Shown piece after piece: positions 10,947 to 24,300 of a stretch of 64,000 bases of DNA; position 1 is the stretch's first letter; each line of letters starts with the position of its first letter. Source of the stretch: Paragonimus westermani (Eukaryota > Platyhelminthes > Trematoda > Plagiorchiida > Troglotrematidae); NCBI GenBank assembly GCA_008508345.1, contig QNGE01003853.1, positions 5,047-69,046 of the forward strand, given 5' to 3'. Position numbers and translations under genes: made by a program. The notes beneath the pieces were generated by a model, which saw nothing but the letters and a program-made list of their open reading frames with translations, was not told where the DNA came from and did no database searches.

Positions 10947-12056
10947 TGAAAGATAATACCAGCCATAGCTCCTCAGATGCGCTTCAGCTTGTAGCAAGTA
11001 ACAGCTGACTGATCTCACCAGGAAGACACGGACAGTAATCGGTTATGCTTCCCACGTTGGCTGAGAATCGGTACTTTCATCTTAGGGAGGACGAGTCAAG
11101 GTTTGTATGCACCCGAGTGAATAAATTCCGTGTATGTGCTTGACTGTGATTTTCGATTGCACTGGCTTACATAGTGTGAGCATTGATGGCACTGGCGTGT
11201 CAAAAGCCTCTATCTCACTCTGAAAGGTGACCTGACCACGTTGAAACACTTGACGTAGATCATCTGATGCACCAAGAAGTAAACTAGTAAAAATTTGCGC
11301 GCCTTGTCATTGACCTTTCTTACATCGATCAGTGTGCCGTTAAGTGAGGGGTGACGCCTGCTGAACGACGTCCACGATGGAGGCCAGAAGCTATAGTCAA
11401 GGTCAATTACTCAATGCTTGAGATATACTGTATAGAACAGACTAACAGTGGGGACAACGCGAGAAAACCTCAAACTGACTGCAACTGGCGGTTAGTTCAA
11501 TTCTTCAACAGATAATGCCAGTAGAATATTGAAATATACCAAACTCGTTCCGAACTCTGTCAGCTAAAGGGCATCACAATTATAAGTTACTTAAAGCATT
11601 AGCACGAAACTGAATCAACTGGTTTTCCCCCCCACTTCTTACGGACTGCCCTGTTCACTAACTTCATTACTATTTTGTGACATACACACTCTAATTGCTG
11701 AAGTTAAAGTTATGTCAAGGGCTAAAAATTCGTCTATCGGGCGGGGTGCTACGCAAAGCTTATTATTTACTTGGCTTGACATAGTGGAACCGTTTACCCA
11801 GCCCTGATTGCATCCATGTGACACTCGTTCATTTCGTTGTTTCACTGTCCTGCCCAAAGCCCATAAAACCGGGTGTTTTATGTGGACGACCAGCTTGCCG
11901 GACGTGCCGTTCGTGTTCAGTGCAGCGCAAACACACCCACGCGCTCAGTGCTCTTCGCGCACGCGCTAGCCTGCGCCGCCGTCCACCCGGCAACTCAGAC
12001 CAGGCAAGCTGTTTACTCTGCTCCTGACGGATGTACTTTCACTCTTTGAGAACTAG
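10947..12056. other. Downstream of NKIRAS, no recognised feature
   Basis: Only short ORFs. The first part is likely the 3' UTR of the GTPase gene, although no strong AATAAA close to the stop was identified. Confidence 0.4.
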
Positions 12057-12190
12057 TCAATCCGTGTCTGTCAGCCTACCCAGGTGCACATAAGCCGTGC
12101 GACCCCGTTCGCTGTTGAAACTCGGAGAATACCGTAGGGACATCCTAGATCGATATCGAGACATTTTAGATTGGACGAAGTATCGTTCGA
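12057..12190 (+). repeat. Dispersed repeat R3, copy A
   Basis: GTGTCTGTCAGCCTACCC and the following GTGCACATAAGCCGTG, then a block reading ATATCGAGACATTTTA, recur at 42622-42745 in the same orientation and order, with many substitutions. The family is unknown; it is probably an old transposon fragment. Confidence 0.6.
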
Positions 12191-13569
12191 TTCCGGTGGT
12201 TATGAAAATCACATATTCAGGATTACGAGTGTTTGTGACTTCAGGTGGCACAAACTGAAGTTGATCATGTTATTCCGGTTCGAATTTTCCACGGATCTGT
12301 CTTTTCATAAAATGGGTGGAAACTTTTGTCCAACACATCACTCCTTATAAATGAACATGCTGTGAACGGATGATCACTGAATGGCCTAGAGAGTTAAATG
12401 TCTTTGGCTTGGGGCCAGATGGTTCATTGTTTTTGTTGTGGTTTTGAACAACCTGGCAGCTTACTGATCGAAGAAGCTTATGTTCATGCGTTGAAATGTA
12501 AGGGTATCGTTGTATAATACAATGGTTTTAGTAACAAATGTTAGAAAGTGAAATGCAGAATTAAGGCTTGACGAAAATGATGGGGTACCTGGGTGAGAGA
12601 ACTGAGATAGCCACAACTCATCTGATACCGTACAAACTCACTTCAACCCACAGCTGACCAGCAGCGAGAACAATTCGCCGCGCATTTTCACTGTTCCATA
12701 ATGCCTTGTGTTGCTGCGTTATGGGAAAATTGTTTAATGTCCACTACGTCTCTGTCGAGTCTGCGGCTGGAGTCATCTGCAGAGGATGCCGTTATGGCGT
12801 CCAGAGGCAAGACGTTCTAAGTTGAGCACATCAGAACATAAAATAAGTCTTTCATCTAAGCCAAACAGATCATTTGGTGTTGTGTTGTATTGGTGATTTG
12901 AACTAAGTATTGGTCAATTTCACTGTGTTTGGTTGCGTTAGTGTTAGCCCTCTATGCCTGTAATAATTTATCTCAGCATGTTGATAATACTCGGGAAATT
13001 GCATTACTGTGAGCAGACTACCTGCATCCACTAACGAATGGAGCGCTGCTCATCAAATACGGACAGCAAACTTAGATGTTTGGTTCAAAGTGAGCACGCA
13101 CTAGTAAGTTTACCCTTCCCTCAAAACTGTTGATGAGTAACTCAGCCTACCGACACTGGTTTATGTTGCCTTGTGGATACGATTTCGGTTATGCAATAAG
13201 TAAGCTAACAGTATTGCTCGCCCTTGAGTGCACTGTGGTCGACGACAGTGTAGGATTCACTTTCGCTAAAATAATTGATGCATAGTTAGAGATTTGCAAA
13301 CACAACCATCTCCTCGTGTGTGCTGTTACTTAGTGGAAGTAGCTTTTACCTCCAACCCGAAATTATCGACGGCTTGTAGGCTGAGGCTTTTGAATAATTT
13401 AGGAGCCACCATCTGGTAGTAACTGTTTTTGATGATGATGATAATTATGGTGTTGTAAATCATCGTCCAGTAAAGGAAGATCTCTGTTGCTCAGTCCGCA
13501 CATCGCACCCTTCATGTCGTGCTATCGGAGTTCTAGTCCATAACGCAGTGATTTCTTAATCTAAACGTC
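12191..13569. other. No recognisable gene
   Basis: No coding signal or element seen. A short imperfect (GAT)n run occurs near 13431-13443 and may be another worn LINE tail. Confidence 0.4.
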
Positions 13570-13790
13570 CTGTGCACTTCTACCCAGTTTTGTCCGTTTG
13601 ACTACCTTTTACCGCCGCGAATTTTTGTCTATCATCCTTCGCCCGTTGGGCCGATTTCGCGTAGTGGTGACTTGTTCGTGAACCACATGCTATGGGCATT
13701 GTTCATTTCCCACAGCTGCGTTTAGATATTCCACGGAATAACTCAGTGACTGCGTCTCCAACTTGTCCACTCATGACAAAAGATTATCGA
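13570..13790 (+). repeat. Diverged unit of the 173-bp GC-rich repeat
   Basis: The order GTGCACTTCTACCC, then CTTCGCCCGTTGG and CCGATTTCG, then ATATTCCACGGAAT and a CGTCTCCAACTTGTCCA block is the same as in the unit at 6254-6500. Similarity is clear in blocks but weak between them. A single unit, not a tandem. Confidence 0.6.
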
Positions 13791-15388
13791 TCTGTTGGAT
13801 GTGAAACGTTGCTTGTCAGCTACTTGTTCGCGCGACTTCATCACTAGCTCCAGACACTTATAAATGGCAACGTATCGTTGTTTGTTGCTTTGTCTGCATC
13901 AGCACAACTGCTGCATTTTCAAACTGTTTATCCTCCCTTCTTAATTCTTCATAATTTCTCACTCTTCCGACGCAATATTTTGAGCTGCGCTAACTGTAAG
14001 GATCATGTCCTACGCTAACGACGCTTGTACATTTTTGTTGTCACTCACCGCACAATCCTTCTGAAGACAGCAGCCACACACAGGCTTTTACCTACCTGTT
14101 CTTCGTCTTCACTCGCCGTGCATGCCACGAATGGGATTTGCTCTCTTAACTTTCTAATTAGTAACACGCGGAAAAGTCTGATGGCTTCTCGCCTGTTAAT
14201 CGGATACCTTTTAAAAGCTGGTAGTATATAGTATAACCCCTGTTAATCTGCTAGGAGCAGGGTTTATTTTCAATATAGATAGCATTGCTACGAGTCTTTG
14301 GACAACCTGTTCACACGTCATCGACAGCCATGTGCCATCAGCTTTTCATGTGAATTAAGACAAATCTATCAACCAGAATGACCTCAAGGCCCTAAGTAGC
14401 ACCTAGGTGTTTTCATTATCTTCATACTGTGTTGGTATTTCTCCTGAGCAACTTCCAGGTAATGTGGATAAGGTACTAGTATTATCACTTAACAATTGCC
14501 TACTCATTTTTCAGTAGAATGTCATTATCCTTCATACCTTTCATACATTTGCTCATCAGCCTTGAACTCAGTGAAAGGCAATACTCATACAGGTAATTTT
14601 GTTACATTCGTGTATGTTAGCCGGAAGCACGGTTTTTACTGACAACCTCTGTCGGTTTTTTCTTTAATGCACTTGATGACACTCCTGCTTATTTGGTGGT
14701 TATCTTTCTCCCTTCTCGTTTCGGATTTCTTACCGTCTTCTTCTACTCAATTCCTGCAGTTCATTTATGCGAAACGACAGTTCATGATCGCCAAGGGCTG
14801 TGCAATGTTTTTACCTGGATTGTTTCACGGATAACTCAGTCACAGGGTGCGTTTTTACCTAGAATGTTTCGTATCAATTCCTTCCCGTTATTTATTTGTT
14901 CCACTTATTTTTTTTGTTGACTGTGTTTTGTTCAAGTCCATAGACCTTCGACATGATTTCTCTGATCCGCATTATCACTGTTACGTCTAACTAATAATCG
15001 GTTGTGTGAGGAAATAAAGCTACTTGCTCATCAATTATGGCAGCTTGTTTTTGAATGAAAGGCTGGCAACCCATATGTAAAATTCGGTGAACACTTGCAC
15101 ACCAAAACCTTCATCAAGCTGGGGCACATTATTCACCGATACTCCCAACCGCTTCAAACTGTCCTTAGCTAAATACTTAACGTTGATTAACTTATTGGCT
15201 ATTGTCATTCTGAGCGCTGCTAAGTTATGTGCATCTTATTTATCTGTACGAGAATTCTCATTCCAATACTGAGTTTGGTGTCGGCTCCTGAGCGTCTATC
15301 TATTAGAATGACACATCACGATGTCACGTGTTTTGCATGTGAAGTTATCACCTACATTACGGGTCGATTTACTTTGATGTTCCTTTAG
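13791..15388. other. No recognisable gene
   Basis: AT-rich stretch with short ORFs only (for example 14693-14920 + and 15087-15272 +). It may include introns of a gene ending at 15654, but no paired exon was found. Confidence 0.35.
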
Positions 15389-15654
15389 ATAACCCAATGA
15401 CTAAAATCCCTCAGATTTTATCTGTGGGAATACCCGTTGTGAGAAGTTTGCACCAACATCCTAGAAAATCTAGAGGCAGAGAACAATTACGAAACTTTTT
15501 TCCTCCTGTGTATTTTTTACAACCTGAAATAACATTTCAAACTTTTGATGTGAAAGTACATGCGTCTGTTATTTTCAATACTACAAAGGCGATGTCGATG
15601 GTGATCGGTCTAGCTGAATCAATTGGCTCAACGCCTAAACAATTTTCATTCTAA
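15389..15654 (+). CDS. Putative terminal exon, possibly L51/S25/CI-B8-like
   Basis: After a pyrimidine-rich tract ending TTCCTTTAG, an open frame of 87 codons runs to a TAA. It reads NPMTKIPQILSVGIPVV, then a basic part RKSRGREQLRNFFPPVYFL, then QPEITFQTFDVKVHASVIF, then a short tail. The pattern of a G-x-R-x-x-x-F start, a 'P-x-x-x-x-x-P-x-(I/V)-x-(F/V)' strand and a second beta strand resembles the L51/S25/CI-B8 thioredoxin-like domain of some mitochondrial ribosomal proteins. That is a hunch from the pattern only. The segment looks coding by composition, but upstream exons were not found and a pseudogene is possible. Confidence 0.4.
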
Positions 15655-16139
15655 GCCGAACTTATACAAATTCGAGGACCTTTTTAAACTTACTCATAAG
15701 TGGGCGAAGAGATGGTGTTATTGTAGGAGCTGTCTATAGGCAATCTACCTGGTCCGGTTAATACTTGCACTTCAGTAACGTCACACAGCACGCATTGGTA
15801 AATTAATTATTTGCACATGCACACAAAACAATCTTCCGGTAGAACTTAACCTACCCAGATCCGTTCTACAATGTAATAGTTACCCTCCACCCCCAAAGGT
15901 TAATGGATGATTTAGCCACTGTCGAGGAAAACGTATGCATATACTTACCCTTTAATGACGACTACATTGTGTATTAAATAATACAAAGTTACAATTCGAT
16001 TGAACGAACATTTACTACAATCGAACTTCGTATATTCGCTGGGACTCAGAAACTGTCAGTCAAAAGAGAGCCCGTTGGTGCTGTTCCACATTGTGCCTAC
16101 CAATTGATGTCTACGGGAAAAGTCACATAAACGAAACTG
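15655..16139. other. No recognisable gene
   Basis: Nothing seen beyond short ORFs. Confidence 0.4.
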
Positions 16140-16440
16140 AAAGATACTTGATCTCCGATGTGAACGGATGTTTGTCTATGTGGCTGCAAAGATTCGTTTA
16201 TCGGAAAACAGCAGTATCACTGAAGTACACAGACGACTAGTGTCCGCAATCACTAGACACGTCCTGACCACCGGTCACGCCATCGATCCGGCTGTGTACT
16301 CAGAATCCTGTTACGTCATTAAAATCAAGATTTCTTACGATGTACTCAAACAGTCGTAGTCAGTCGACTCTAACCGTCTTTGTGTGTTAGGAAGCACTTA
16401 CTCGTGGATCTGACATTGCCGTGGACTTAGTGACCTTTAC
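16140..16440 (+). mobile_element. Penelope-like element fragment, GIY-YIG endonuclease end
   Basis: The frame reads VSAITRHVLTTGHAIDPA, which is the conserved S-A-(I/V)-x-RH-x-x-x-x-GH block of the PLE endonuclease. Shifted frames then give NQDFLRC and, near 16395-16430, RKHLLVDLTLPW. The same series (ARHVLMNGHVIDP ... HPNPRFLWFAEAVAI ... QKQLFVSLTLPW) appears in the copy at 24300-24500 on the other strand. The YIG part and the reverse transcriptase are missing, so this is a short dead 3' piece. Confidence 0.75.
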
Positions 16441-17543
16441 TATCTGCTAATTGGTTATCTGTCCCCGTAGTTGTTTGATAAAAAGTTGCACGTTTTTGCG
16501 CATTTGATACTGTTGTGTCAGTGCAAAGTGTGTACATTTGTCTTCTTTCATGTTTTGTTCAAATTGCATGCATGGGTAAACAGTTCATCCGTTTTTTGAC
16601 AACTATGATACATGCTTGGAGTTTCAATAGCACAGTGGTGGGGTTTACAGGATTGGTCGACAGGGATTCACTAGATCATCCTCCATAGATCGGAACCCTC
16701 AATACCTTTTATCTCGCGTACCGTATAATTTTTGTGGTGATTATCAGATGACACCTAATCAGTCTGTCCTAGATGTCATTGTTTTCTTGTTTCGGAAGCC
16801 CAGCTTGACGAGTGTGAAGTTCATGGCCTGATTTACCACTTTTGTGTGGAAATTTATCGTGGACCTGATCGAGAATTAATCAGCAACGTGAGGATTTTTG
16901 GTACCAACGATGGCCATTTAAAACGTCAAAGCCGTTTGTGTTGCTTGGAACATGCAAGTAAACTTGAGCACATTTCCTGCGTTTAACTGAATCAGTTGCG
17001 TATTATTCCGTTTCTATTCGTGCTTTGATATTTTTTTGGTGAAACTGCCTTCGTTTGTCTACCGTTCTTCCACTGTGTGTAATTGTAGGCAAGAGTAGCT
17101 TCTCGTTCGGAAAAAAGGACACACGTGCATTTATGAACGTTACTGGACCACCACGCTCGGAAGCGGAATGAAAGTACCCTGGCTGCTCCGATGAGCACGA
17201 TAATTTGCGTGTATGTGTACTGTTCACTGTGATCTCTTTTTTAACTTGTTTGGGTTCCGAACTATATCCCACTCACTGAAGATTTCCCACTATATAAACA
17301 CCACTGTTAGTTTCCAATAAAATAGATTTTTCTCTTCTGCCAACTTTTTGTCTCAATTCGTCTGGCTTGACTTGTTGTGTTGGCTCTCATTTTCGTTCTT
17401 CAACTTAGATCAGAGATTTTTTTCCCCAAACTTTATTGATATGCTGGGGAATTATGCGGAACGATTTCTTCGCAGTTACTTTCTGTGTGTGGTAGGAGTT
17501 ACACAGTGACAACAACAGTTTGGATACGAACCAATTACTAGAT
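16441..17543. other. No recognisable gene
   Basis: AT-rich, with overlapping short ORFs on the - strand at 16992-17272 that show no family motif. Confidence 0.4.
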
Positions 17544-17698
17544 CTGGGCGTCGGCTACATTCGAACCAGCGACAGAAACAGTATGCCAAAATGCAGCAAA
17601 CCCTATTCCAGCCGAGGCGCGAAGCCGAACCGGGGCAAAGCATTATTGCTTTCAGGCATACTGTTTCTGTTGCCGATTCGAATTCAGCCGATGCCCAG
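17544..17698. repeat. Inverted repeat (foldback) with 44-base arms
   Basis: Arms 17544-17587 and 17655-17698 are reverse complements except for about seven positions. Both start or end with CTGGGC and share GACAGAAACAGTATGCC or a near match. The spacer is 67 bases. It could be a small foldback or MITE-like element. No target-site duplication was confirmed. Confidence 0.75.
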
Positions 17699-20336
17699 AT
17701 ATTTTTCCGTTGGGTTTCTTCTAAACTGTCTAATCTACCATGCTAATGATAAGGTTAGGTGTAGCAATCTCTACGTACTTCGCTGACTCAGACTATTTCT
17801 AGGAGTTCCAATCTGCCTCTGACCCAATGACTACCAGATTCAAGGCTGGAGCTGGAAAGACTTTGTTTTTGATTGACAAATACATATAAGAGTTGGTCTC
17901 ATCCTTTATCGCATTCAACTGTGAGGAATCTGGAATATCTCTGTTGACGATTTCATGCCTCCTAAGTAGCGTTACCCGTTCGTCCTCCTATACGGAAAAT
18001 GAACTGCAGGATAATGTTTTGTGTCCCACTTTGGGCTGCACACGTGCCTGTGTCTCAGTCTTGCCTTTGTGTGCACATGTGTGTATGTGTACGCGCGTCG
18101 TTAATTAATCCGCTTCTCTTTTCAGAAACTTGAGTGTCTGTGGTCTTTTACCCATTCTTTTCTTCGGCTTTGTTGGTGTATTGCATGATGAAATTTGCTT
18201 TTCATCCCTATCTTCTCTGGGATGCACTAATCTGCACTCCTATACTGCAGCGCTTCTTGTATTACACTTCACAAATCTTTCTTCCTAGTTTAGAGCTCGT
18301 CATTGCAGCCTCTCTCTGTCTAGTTTCCGGGAGATAAGAGTTTCATTTCCTTATTAGCCAATCAACTGGCTAACCAGCATTGGCCGGCTGGACACAAAGG
18401 CCCCACTGGCACACCTCCCAGTCTTATTCCTTCGGGTTTACACTGGATATGTGGTGTGTGGGTGGAACTGCAAGTGGTTCAGCGCAAGCCAATTGCAGGC
18501 GTCCTTTGGCTTCGGTCATTGTGTCAGGCTAATCCGAATCGGATGCCGCCAACCATGTGTACACGCATCATTGTTTCGTATTCTGATTCGATCGCTCATA
18601 TGACTGATCTATCAGACTGGTTGTCTTTGTTTTGCTCCATTCGTGTGCACTGTCTGTAGGCCGTTACACCGCATATTTACAACAGGGGACAGCTGGTACT
18701 TGCAAGCTACGTATTGAGCTGCAAACTTAGCACTACACAATCTTACCTGCCAGACTACAAGGTTGCTTGTCTGTCTAATATATTGTTTTGCTGTCAGTGG
18801 CCGGTATGGTGGTTGGAAAATCGTAAGCGTTTATCAGGATCGACATGAATTATTCTGGTTTTCTATCACAGCTTGTCTTCCTTTAACACGTTAACCCAAA
18901 TGACGAACTAGTTTTACCCCCTTTTTGCCCATTAATGTACACCCGGAATTTTTGCGTCCGGTGAGAATGGGTAGGCTTCCCTAGAACTAAGTTCTGTCGT
19001 ATGTAGCAGCTCTCAGGAAAGTAAAAGTTTGTCACGTCTGAGCGTCTGGCATGCTGCAAATCAAAGTAGTTTCATAAGTAGTATTTGTTGAAAAAAAGAA
19101 TTCTGCAGCACCGATTTCAAGCGTGCGGCGTTTTACAGTAGCGGTTTTCATTGTCCGTCATCGTGAACACAAATTCTTTAAGTTAGTTGCATAAGAGCTA
19201 TCGATCATCAATTCTCTTAATTTGGAACCAATTTTTTTAAGAAGATTCAATGCGCCATCTCCTCCTCGCGCTTAGTAGAATGAAACCATTCGAATTAATC
19301 AAAAAGGCGGCCATACTGTTTGATTTTAAGATTTTTCAATCACTGCCTTTTGAGTGTACGTAAGTCACCTTGTAGCAAAACATGTCCAAAGCCACATTAG
19401 ACAACAATGGATTTATAGAAGTTAAAGGTCAGGAACTTCTATCTAAATAGGATATTTTCCGGACGCCAGGCGAAAACTTTGACAAACACTAACAAAGAAC
19501 ATTACTTCATTCACTTGTACGCTAAAGGATTCGTGAATGTGAAACAACTTATGGAATATCTCATGAACACTCGACTTTGGAACGATTTTTTGTGTACTTG
19601 AGATGGTGAGCTGTCGGAAACTTTGACACCAGTGTTGAATACCGTAGTGAGAATTGTTCGACGTGCACTATTTCAAGACTCCAATTCTGTCGTCACTGCC
19701 AATGCCGGGTTCCGAATCGGCAATGGCTTACTCGCCCGGCGTATTTGCTGATTCATCCGATGCCCACCTGTTTAAGCACAAAAACGGTGAAGGCTTGATG
19801 AGTTCACAAAAGTGCCGAACGTTATCATGTGGATGGTTCATCTACGAAAAAACGTAGAATATACACTACTTCCACGTGTTGTCTTAAACACTCCCGCTTT
19901 CAGCATGGGGATAAATTCAGTGATGTACTGGATGCATCTCCACGGTCCATGTGCACTTGGGATGCAAACCTTTCCAGTCAATAACGCTTTCTATTCCTCT
20001 TTTTATAACTACGTTGGGCTCTCGATCAAACGACTCGTCGTCTGGGGGTGGTCACCTCATTTCCCAGTCATTTTTCGACGTTTAACGTGCTGAATCATAT
20101 GTTGATTTCACACCTATGAACGAAAGAAAATTGGCCAAAAAGTGAACTTACACATACTCAGCATAGCTATGAATTTCTCTCATAATCTCTTGAAACACTG
20201 TATAATCTGTTTTCAAGTAGAAGTGTAACTATCACTCACACCACACTGTGAGTCATCAGCGACATTCGGAATAGGCCTTTGTTTAAAATCATTCTTAGAA
20301 AATTCATTACCCAGAACGTCTGCATGTACGTCTCAC
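17699..20336. other. No recognisable gene
   Basis: Several short + strand ORFs (17893-18108, 18134-18337, 19654-19857, 19812-20093) without recognisable motifs or linked splice borders. Confidence 0.35.
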
Positions 20337-20515
20337 TGGGCACACATTCAGATGCAACACACGGAGAACATGAGTTCTTACCGCATTCTTCGTGATACCC
20401 AAAACAAATTTGAGATTGGGGTTCACGTGGCTTTTTGTTGAGACAACCATTCCAGTGTTCTGTCTTCGAGTATTGACAATCGTTCATTGTGAAACGGAAC
20501 GGCGCGCAAATTAAC
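20337..20515 (-). CDS. Possible cysteine-rich exon, unidentified
   Basis: On the - strand an open frame bounded by GGTGATAG and a CCA/GTGAGA donor reads LICAPFRFTMNDCQYSKTEH, then WNGCLNKKPREPQSQICFGY, then HEECGKNSCSPCVASECVP. The nine cysteines in about 60 residues suggest an extracellular disulfide-rich module. I do not recognise the family, and no partner exons were found, so it may be a chance ORF. Confidence 0.25.
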
Positions 20516-23500
20516 CTATCACCTCGTCCACGTTCCACTGACGTTCTAGTCGATGTGAATTGATGGGATTGCTCGACTGATAATCCATTCCGTGTTTTCC
20601 GAGTTTCATATACAGTTCATCGTCAGTCTAGCTTGTACAGTCTTACGTTGTATTACCAGGTGCTTGTCTTATTGGTGAATAGCTTTGCGCTTGAAGGTGG
20701 GCTCTGAACAGATCCCTTGTTATTGTGCACCTAACACCACGAACATGACTGGATGTTACCGCGAAAGAGTAAAATGCTTTAGACTTCAGCGACGACTATT
20801 TGATAGCTCTCAGGCAACTAATTGTGTGGAAGATTATTGCAAAATGATAAAACTGCAGAGGGATGGAGAAAATCCAACCATCTAACTGTCCTCAACTGAG
20901 AGTAAATTGGCATATGGAGCAGTTAAAAGCAATGGAAAGAGAGGCACTTTTGGTCATTTCAACAGGACATTCCTTTGGTAATGACGACCTGAATACGAGT
21001 GACAGACTATACTTTTGTGATATGGTTGATGTTACCGTCTGGACTTTTTTAGTAGTTCGTTAATGGGACGCATACGTTTGTTTTAAAAATGATCAAAGGG
21101 CTGACTTTTAGAAAGCCTTATCCTAAACACGTAAAGAGAGCCCAACGTATGCGATATTTTTAATACTGGAGGGCATACGGAATTTATGAATGTAAGTTGC
21201 CATCAGCTTGATGTAGTTGAGCCAACATCGTTTATTGGCGGAGGTTAAGATTGCATGAGTTGAGTGCACGGAGTACCGCCTACTAGTTATTCACCAAATT
21301 TCACTCCTACCATCAAAAGTGAGGCTCACAGCAGGGTTTTTGCGATAAATAAAAACAGGAAGGTTGGCGGTTCAGTATTTTTCAGTCTGTCTCATCTGCG
21401 TGATTAGTATAAATTGGAATGAATCGTCGGCCACAGTTTCAGAGTTAGTGTATGTTTTAGTTGAAGCGTTTTCCTTAGAAATCCGTAACGAGGATTTTTT
21501 TCCAACATCTTTTGTCGTTAGTTTTGGCAGGTAAGGTGGAGTTCCGGACGTTAGATAGTTTACGTCATATCTGCTTAGAATATATTTGGTGAGTACGAAA
21601 ATGTGCGCACATAAGCTTTCCGGCTGCATATGAGCTATTTTGTATAACCGTACCCCCTGTCAACAATGAAGGTGAACACTACAGCTCGAAGAGTGTATAT
21701 TGTGACCAAAATTCCTACACGGTATGTGGTTAATCCTGAATATGGGACGTTATGTCTGACTACCAAGCCCCTGTTAAATGAGCACGCATTTGTGGCGTCG
21801 TTGATCTGCCATCGGAAGTTGTGATATGTTAAACGGCTGGTGCTATTGCTCCTGCCCAGGTTTGGGAAGGCAGACTGTGCGCGTCACTTAGCGGAAATAT
21901 CCTACTGTGAAACTCAGCAATATCTGAGGAAGCTGTAGTATTATCCATACTTACCTCACATGTCGCACATCGAACGACCTCCACACTTAGCGAGTCAGTT
22001 GCTCCAGGCAGACTTATAAATCGTCTTTAATCGATGCTTATTTCTTCACTTACCTATCCTCATGAATCCAATCTGTGGTCAAACTTTCTCTATTGTCTGC
22101 GCATAAACAATTTGTGAATCCCGTTGTTTAACCTTCTAGGTTAAACGGATGCCTAATGGCATGTGACACTTACATATTGTGCGTCCGATGTGATTCGTAC
22201 ACACTGCTGAAATACAGAGAGAACCATATGCGTTATTCTTTTCGCCTATCCCCTTCATATCCGCGGGTGTGGTTGATAATCATTTTCCTGTCAGTGCATG
22301 TGCGCCGTGAACCGATTGTGCTCAGCTCCGTGAGAATTCATTTAAACACAAAGGAACAGCACGGTTGGCACGACTCTGAAAAGCACTCACCGACTATGTG
22401 TGATTCAACCAACCGTTTCCTTGTTGCATGTCTAACCTATAAAAATTTGGTGTAAGCAAAAAAAACATGTTCCCGCGTAAACTTCAGGATTTACTCAAGA
22501 TAGTCAACTCATAGTGATGCTAGTGATGTGATGACGTTCATTCTTCGAACATAAATTGTACCCAAGAAGTTTAATTCCATACTCCTCGTTTAGCCATACT
22601 GCTCACTTAAAAATAATCGTTTTTCTAGAGGAGTCCAGTTATCCTTCAGAGGTTCCAAAATTACTCCGGGATCACTGAGGAGAGCTATGGGTGTACGGGC
22701 TGGAGACGCGACACCAAGTTGTGATGCTTTCTGTTGTACAGAAGTTGGATAAATTCAGAAAATTGGGCGTCGTGCGTACAGCCGCGTGTACTCATGAACT
22801 GCTTCAGTTCATACCCAGTTTGTCAGTTTGACAGACATGCACTCAACACAGTCGACGAATATTCAACCAGTGAGAATCATATAAGCAGTAGGTGGCAATG
22901 CAGCACTCAGTGCTACGTCCCTCTGCTCTACTGAGAACGGACGAAGGTGCTGGAATAGTCCAAAAGCGAACGTAATCTCACCTCTTGTTGTTAAGTCCAT
23001 TTTTCATGTTTCCGGAAATGATAGCATAACGCGACCGCTGAGGTACTATCAACTTATACGTTATTGTACGGGTTAATGTGGCAATGTTGTTGGCGGCATA
23101 GTCATGTGAAATCCACTGGCTCGTCTAGAAAGGTGAATATAGGAAGCTGTTTATATGACAGCTACGCTTTTAGTACACTGCTGACGACGAACATCAAAAA
23201 TTAAGCCGATGATGGACTGACGACCGCAATTTGGATATCCACGGACATTGTATTAGACTCAGATCACGAACTTTACACACCATATGACACGTTTGTACAG
23301 CCACCCATGTTTAGCAGTATGTCCCAGTACTGGTTAGTAGTCACAGATTCTGAGGTTTCTTTGATTACTCAACTAAAAGTTGTTGGGAATTTAGTTACGA
23401 TGTGCCTAACGTAAGGTTACGGATGTGCCTAACGTAAGGTCATCGACGCAGTGATCGACACGGTTGTTGCACAAAAGCGTTTCCGGTGTTCCAGTCACGG

Positions 23501-24164
23501 CCGTGACAAGGTTATGCACTGTTGTGGACCAGATGCGATCGCATATTTAGTCGTATCGGTATTCAGGATTTCCATCACTGTCTGTGCTGTATATTCATAA
23601 TTTACATTCACACCGCAACAAATGTCACATTTTCAAAGCCAGAGCGTAATTGTAATAGAATTCTTGAGGTAAGTTTAGAATGAGTTGTTTACAGAACTAG
23701 TTAGTTAACCTTTGTTTGCAGTGACTTCACTGCGCGTCGAATGCGGCACCGTCGAGACAATGCAAGCTAAACATGCATGCAGCTTTTGAGGGCATTAACA
23801 TTGTTGTTCTCACTTATAGAAGGTAATCATTAGGAGAACCGCCCCAACGATTGTCCATCCCTTCAAGTAAATAACCAGCGTTTATCTATAGGTTACTTTG
23901 TGCAACCAAAGGATGTGATCACTTCAGGTCAACGGTGGTTCCACGAAAATCTATATCCATCCTGCATCACGTAATAGTCAGTCAATTTATCAACTTTCAC
24001 GGGATATACAATTCACCTTTTCCCCTGACTGTGGTTGGGGAGTTTCACACTTTTTACGTCATCCTTGAGTCATTCATCACGTTCTAATAAATAAACGGTT
24101 TTTCGATCTTACTGCTACTCATCATTTCACAATATGCGAAGAAACAGTTCATTCCCTTCAGAAG
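20516..24164. other. No recognisable gene
   Basis: Overlapping + strand ORFs at 20685-21063 and single short ORFs at 22156-22455 and 22734-22934 show nothing recognisable. A small tandem duplication of about 23 bases (unit containing TGTGCCTAACGTAAGGT) lies at 23395-23440. Confidence 0.35.
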
Positions 24165-24300
24165 TTTGAACAAAACCGTTAGAACACGGAAACCGGTAGT
24201 TTTCATAGTGACTCATCAGTACCAAATTTACAATAACATAAAACGGCTTTTTTATATCGAACAGATAGGGGGTGGGTGGGATGAATAGTCGATCGGTGGG
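24165..24300 (-). repeat. PLE flanking inverted repeat, outer 3' arm
   Basis: Read on the - strand this arm starts directly after the end of the endonuclease frame. It contains CCACCGATCGACTATTCATC, a run of CCCACC, then TCTGTTCGATATAAA, GCCGTTTTATGTTATTGTAA and TTCTAACGGTTTTGTTCAA. It pairs with 24985-25145. PLEs are known to carry terminal 'pseudo-LTR' repeats in direct or inverted order, which fits. Confidence 0.8.
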
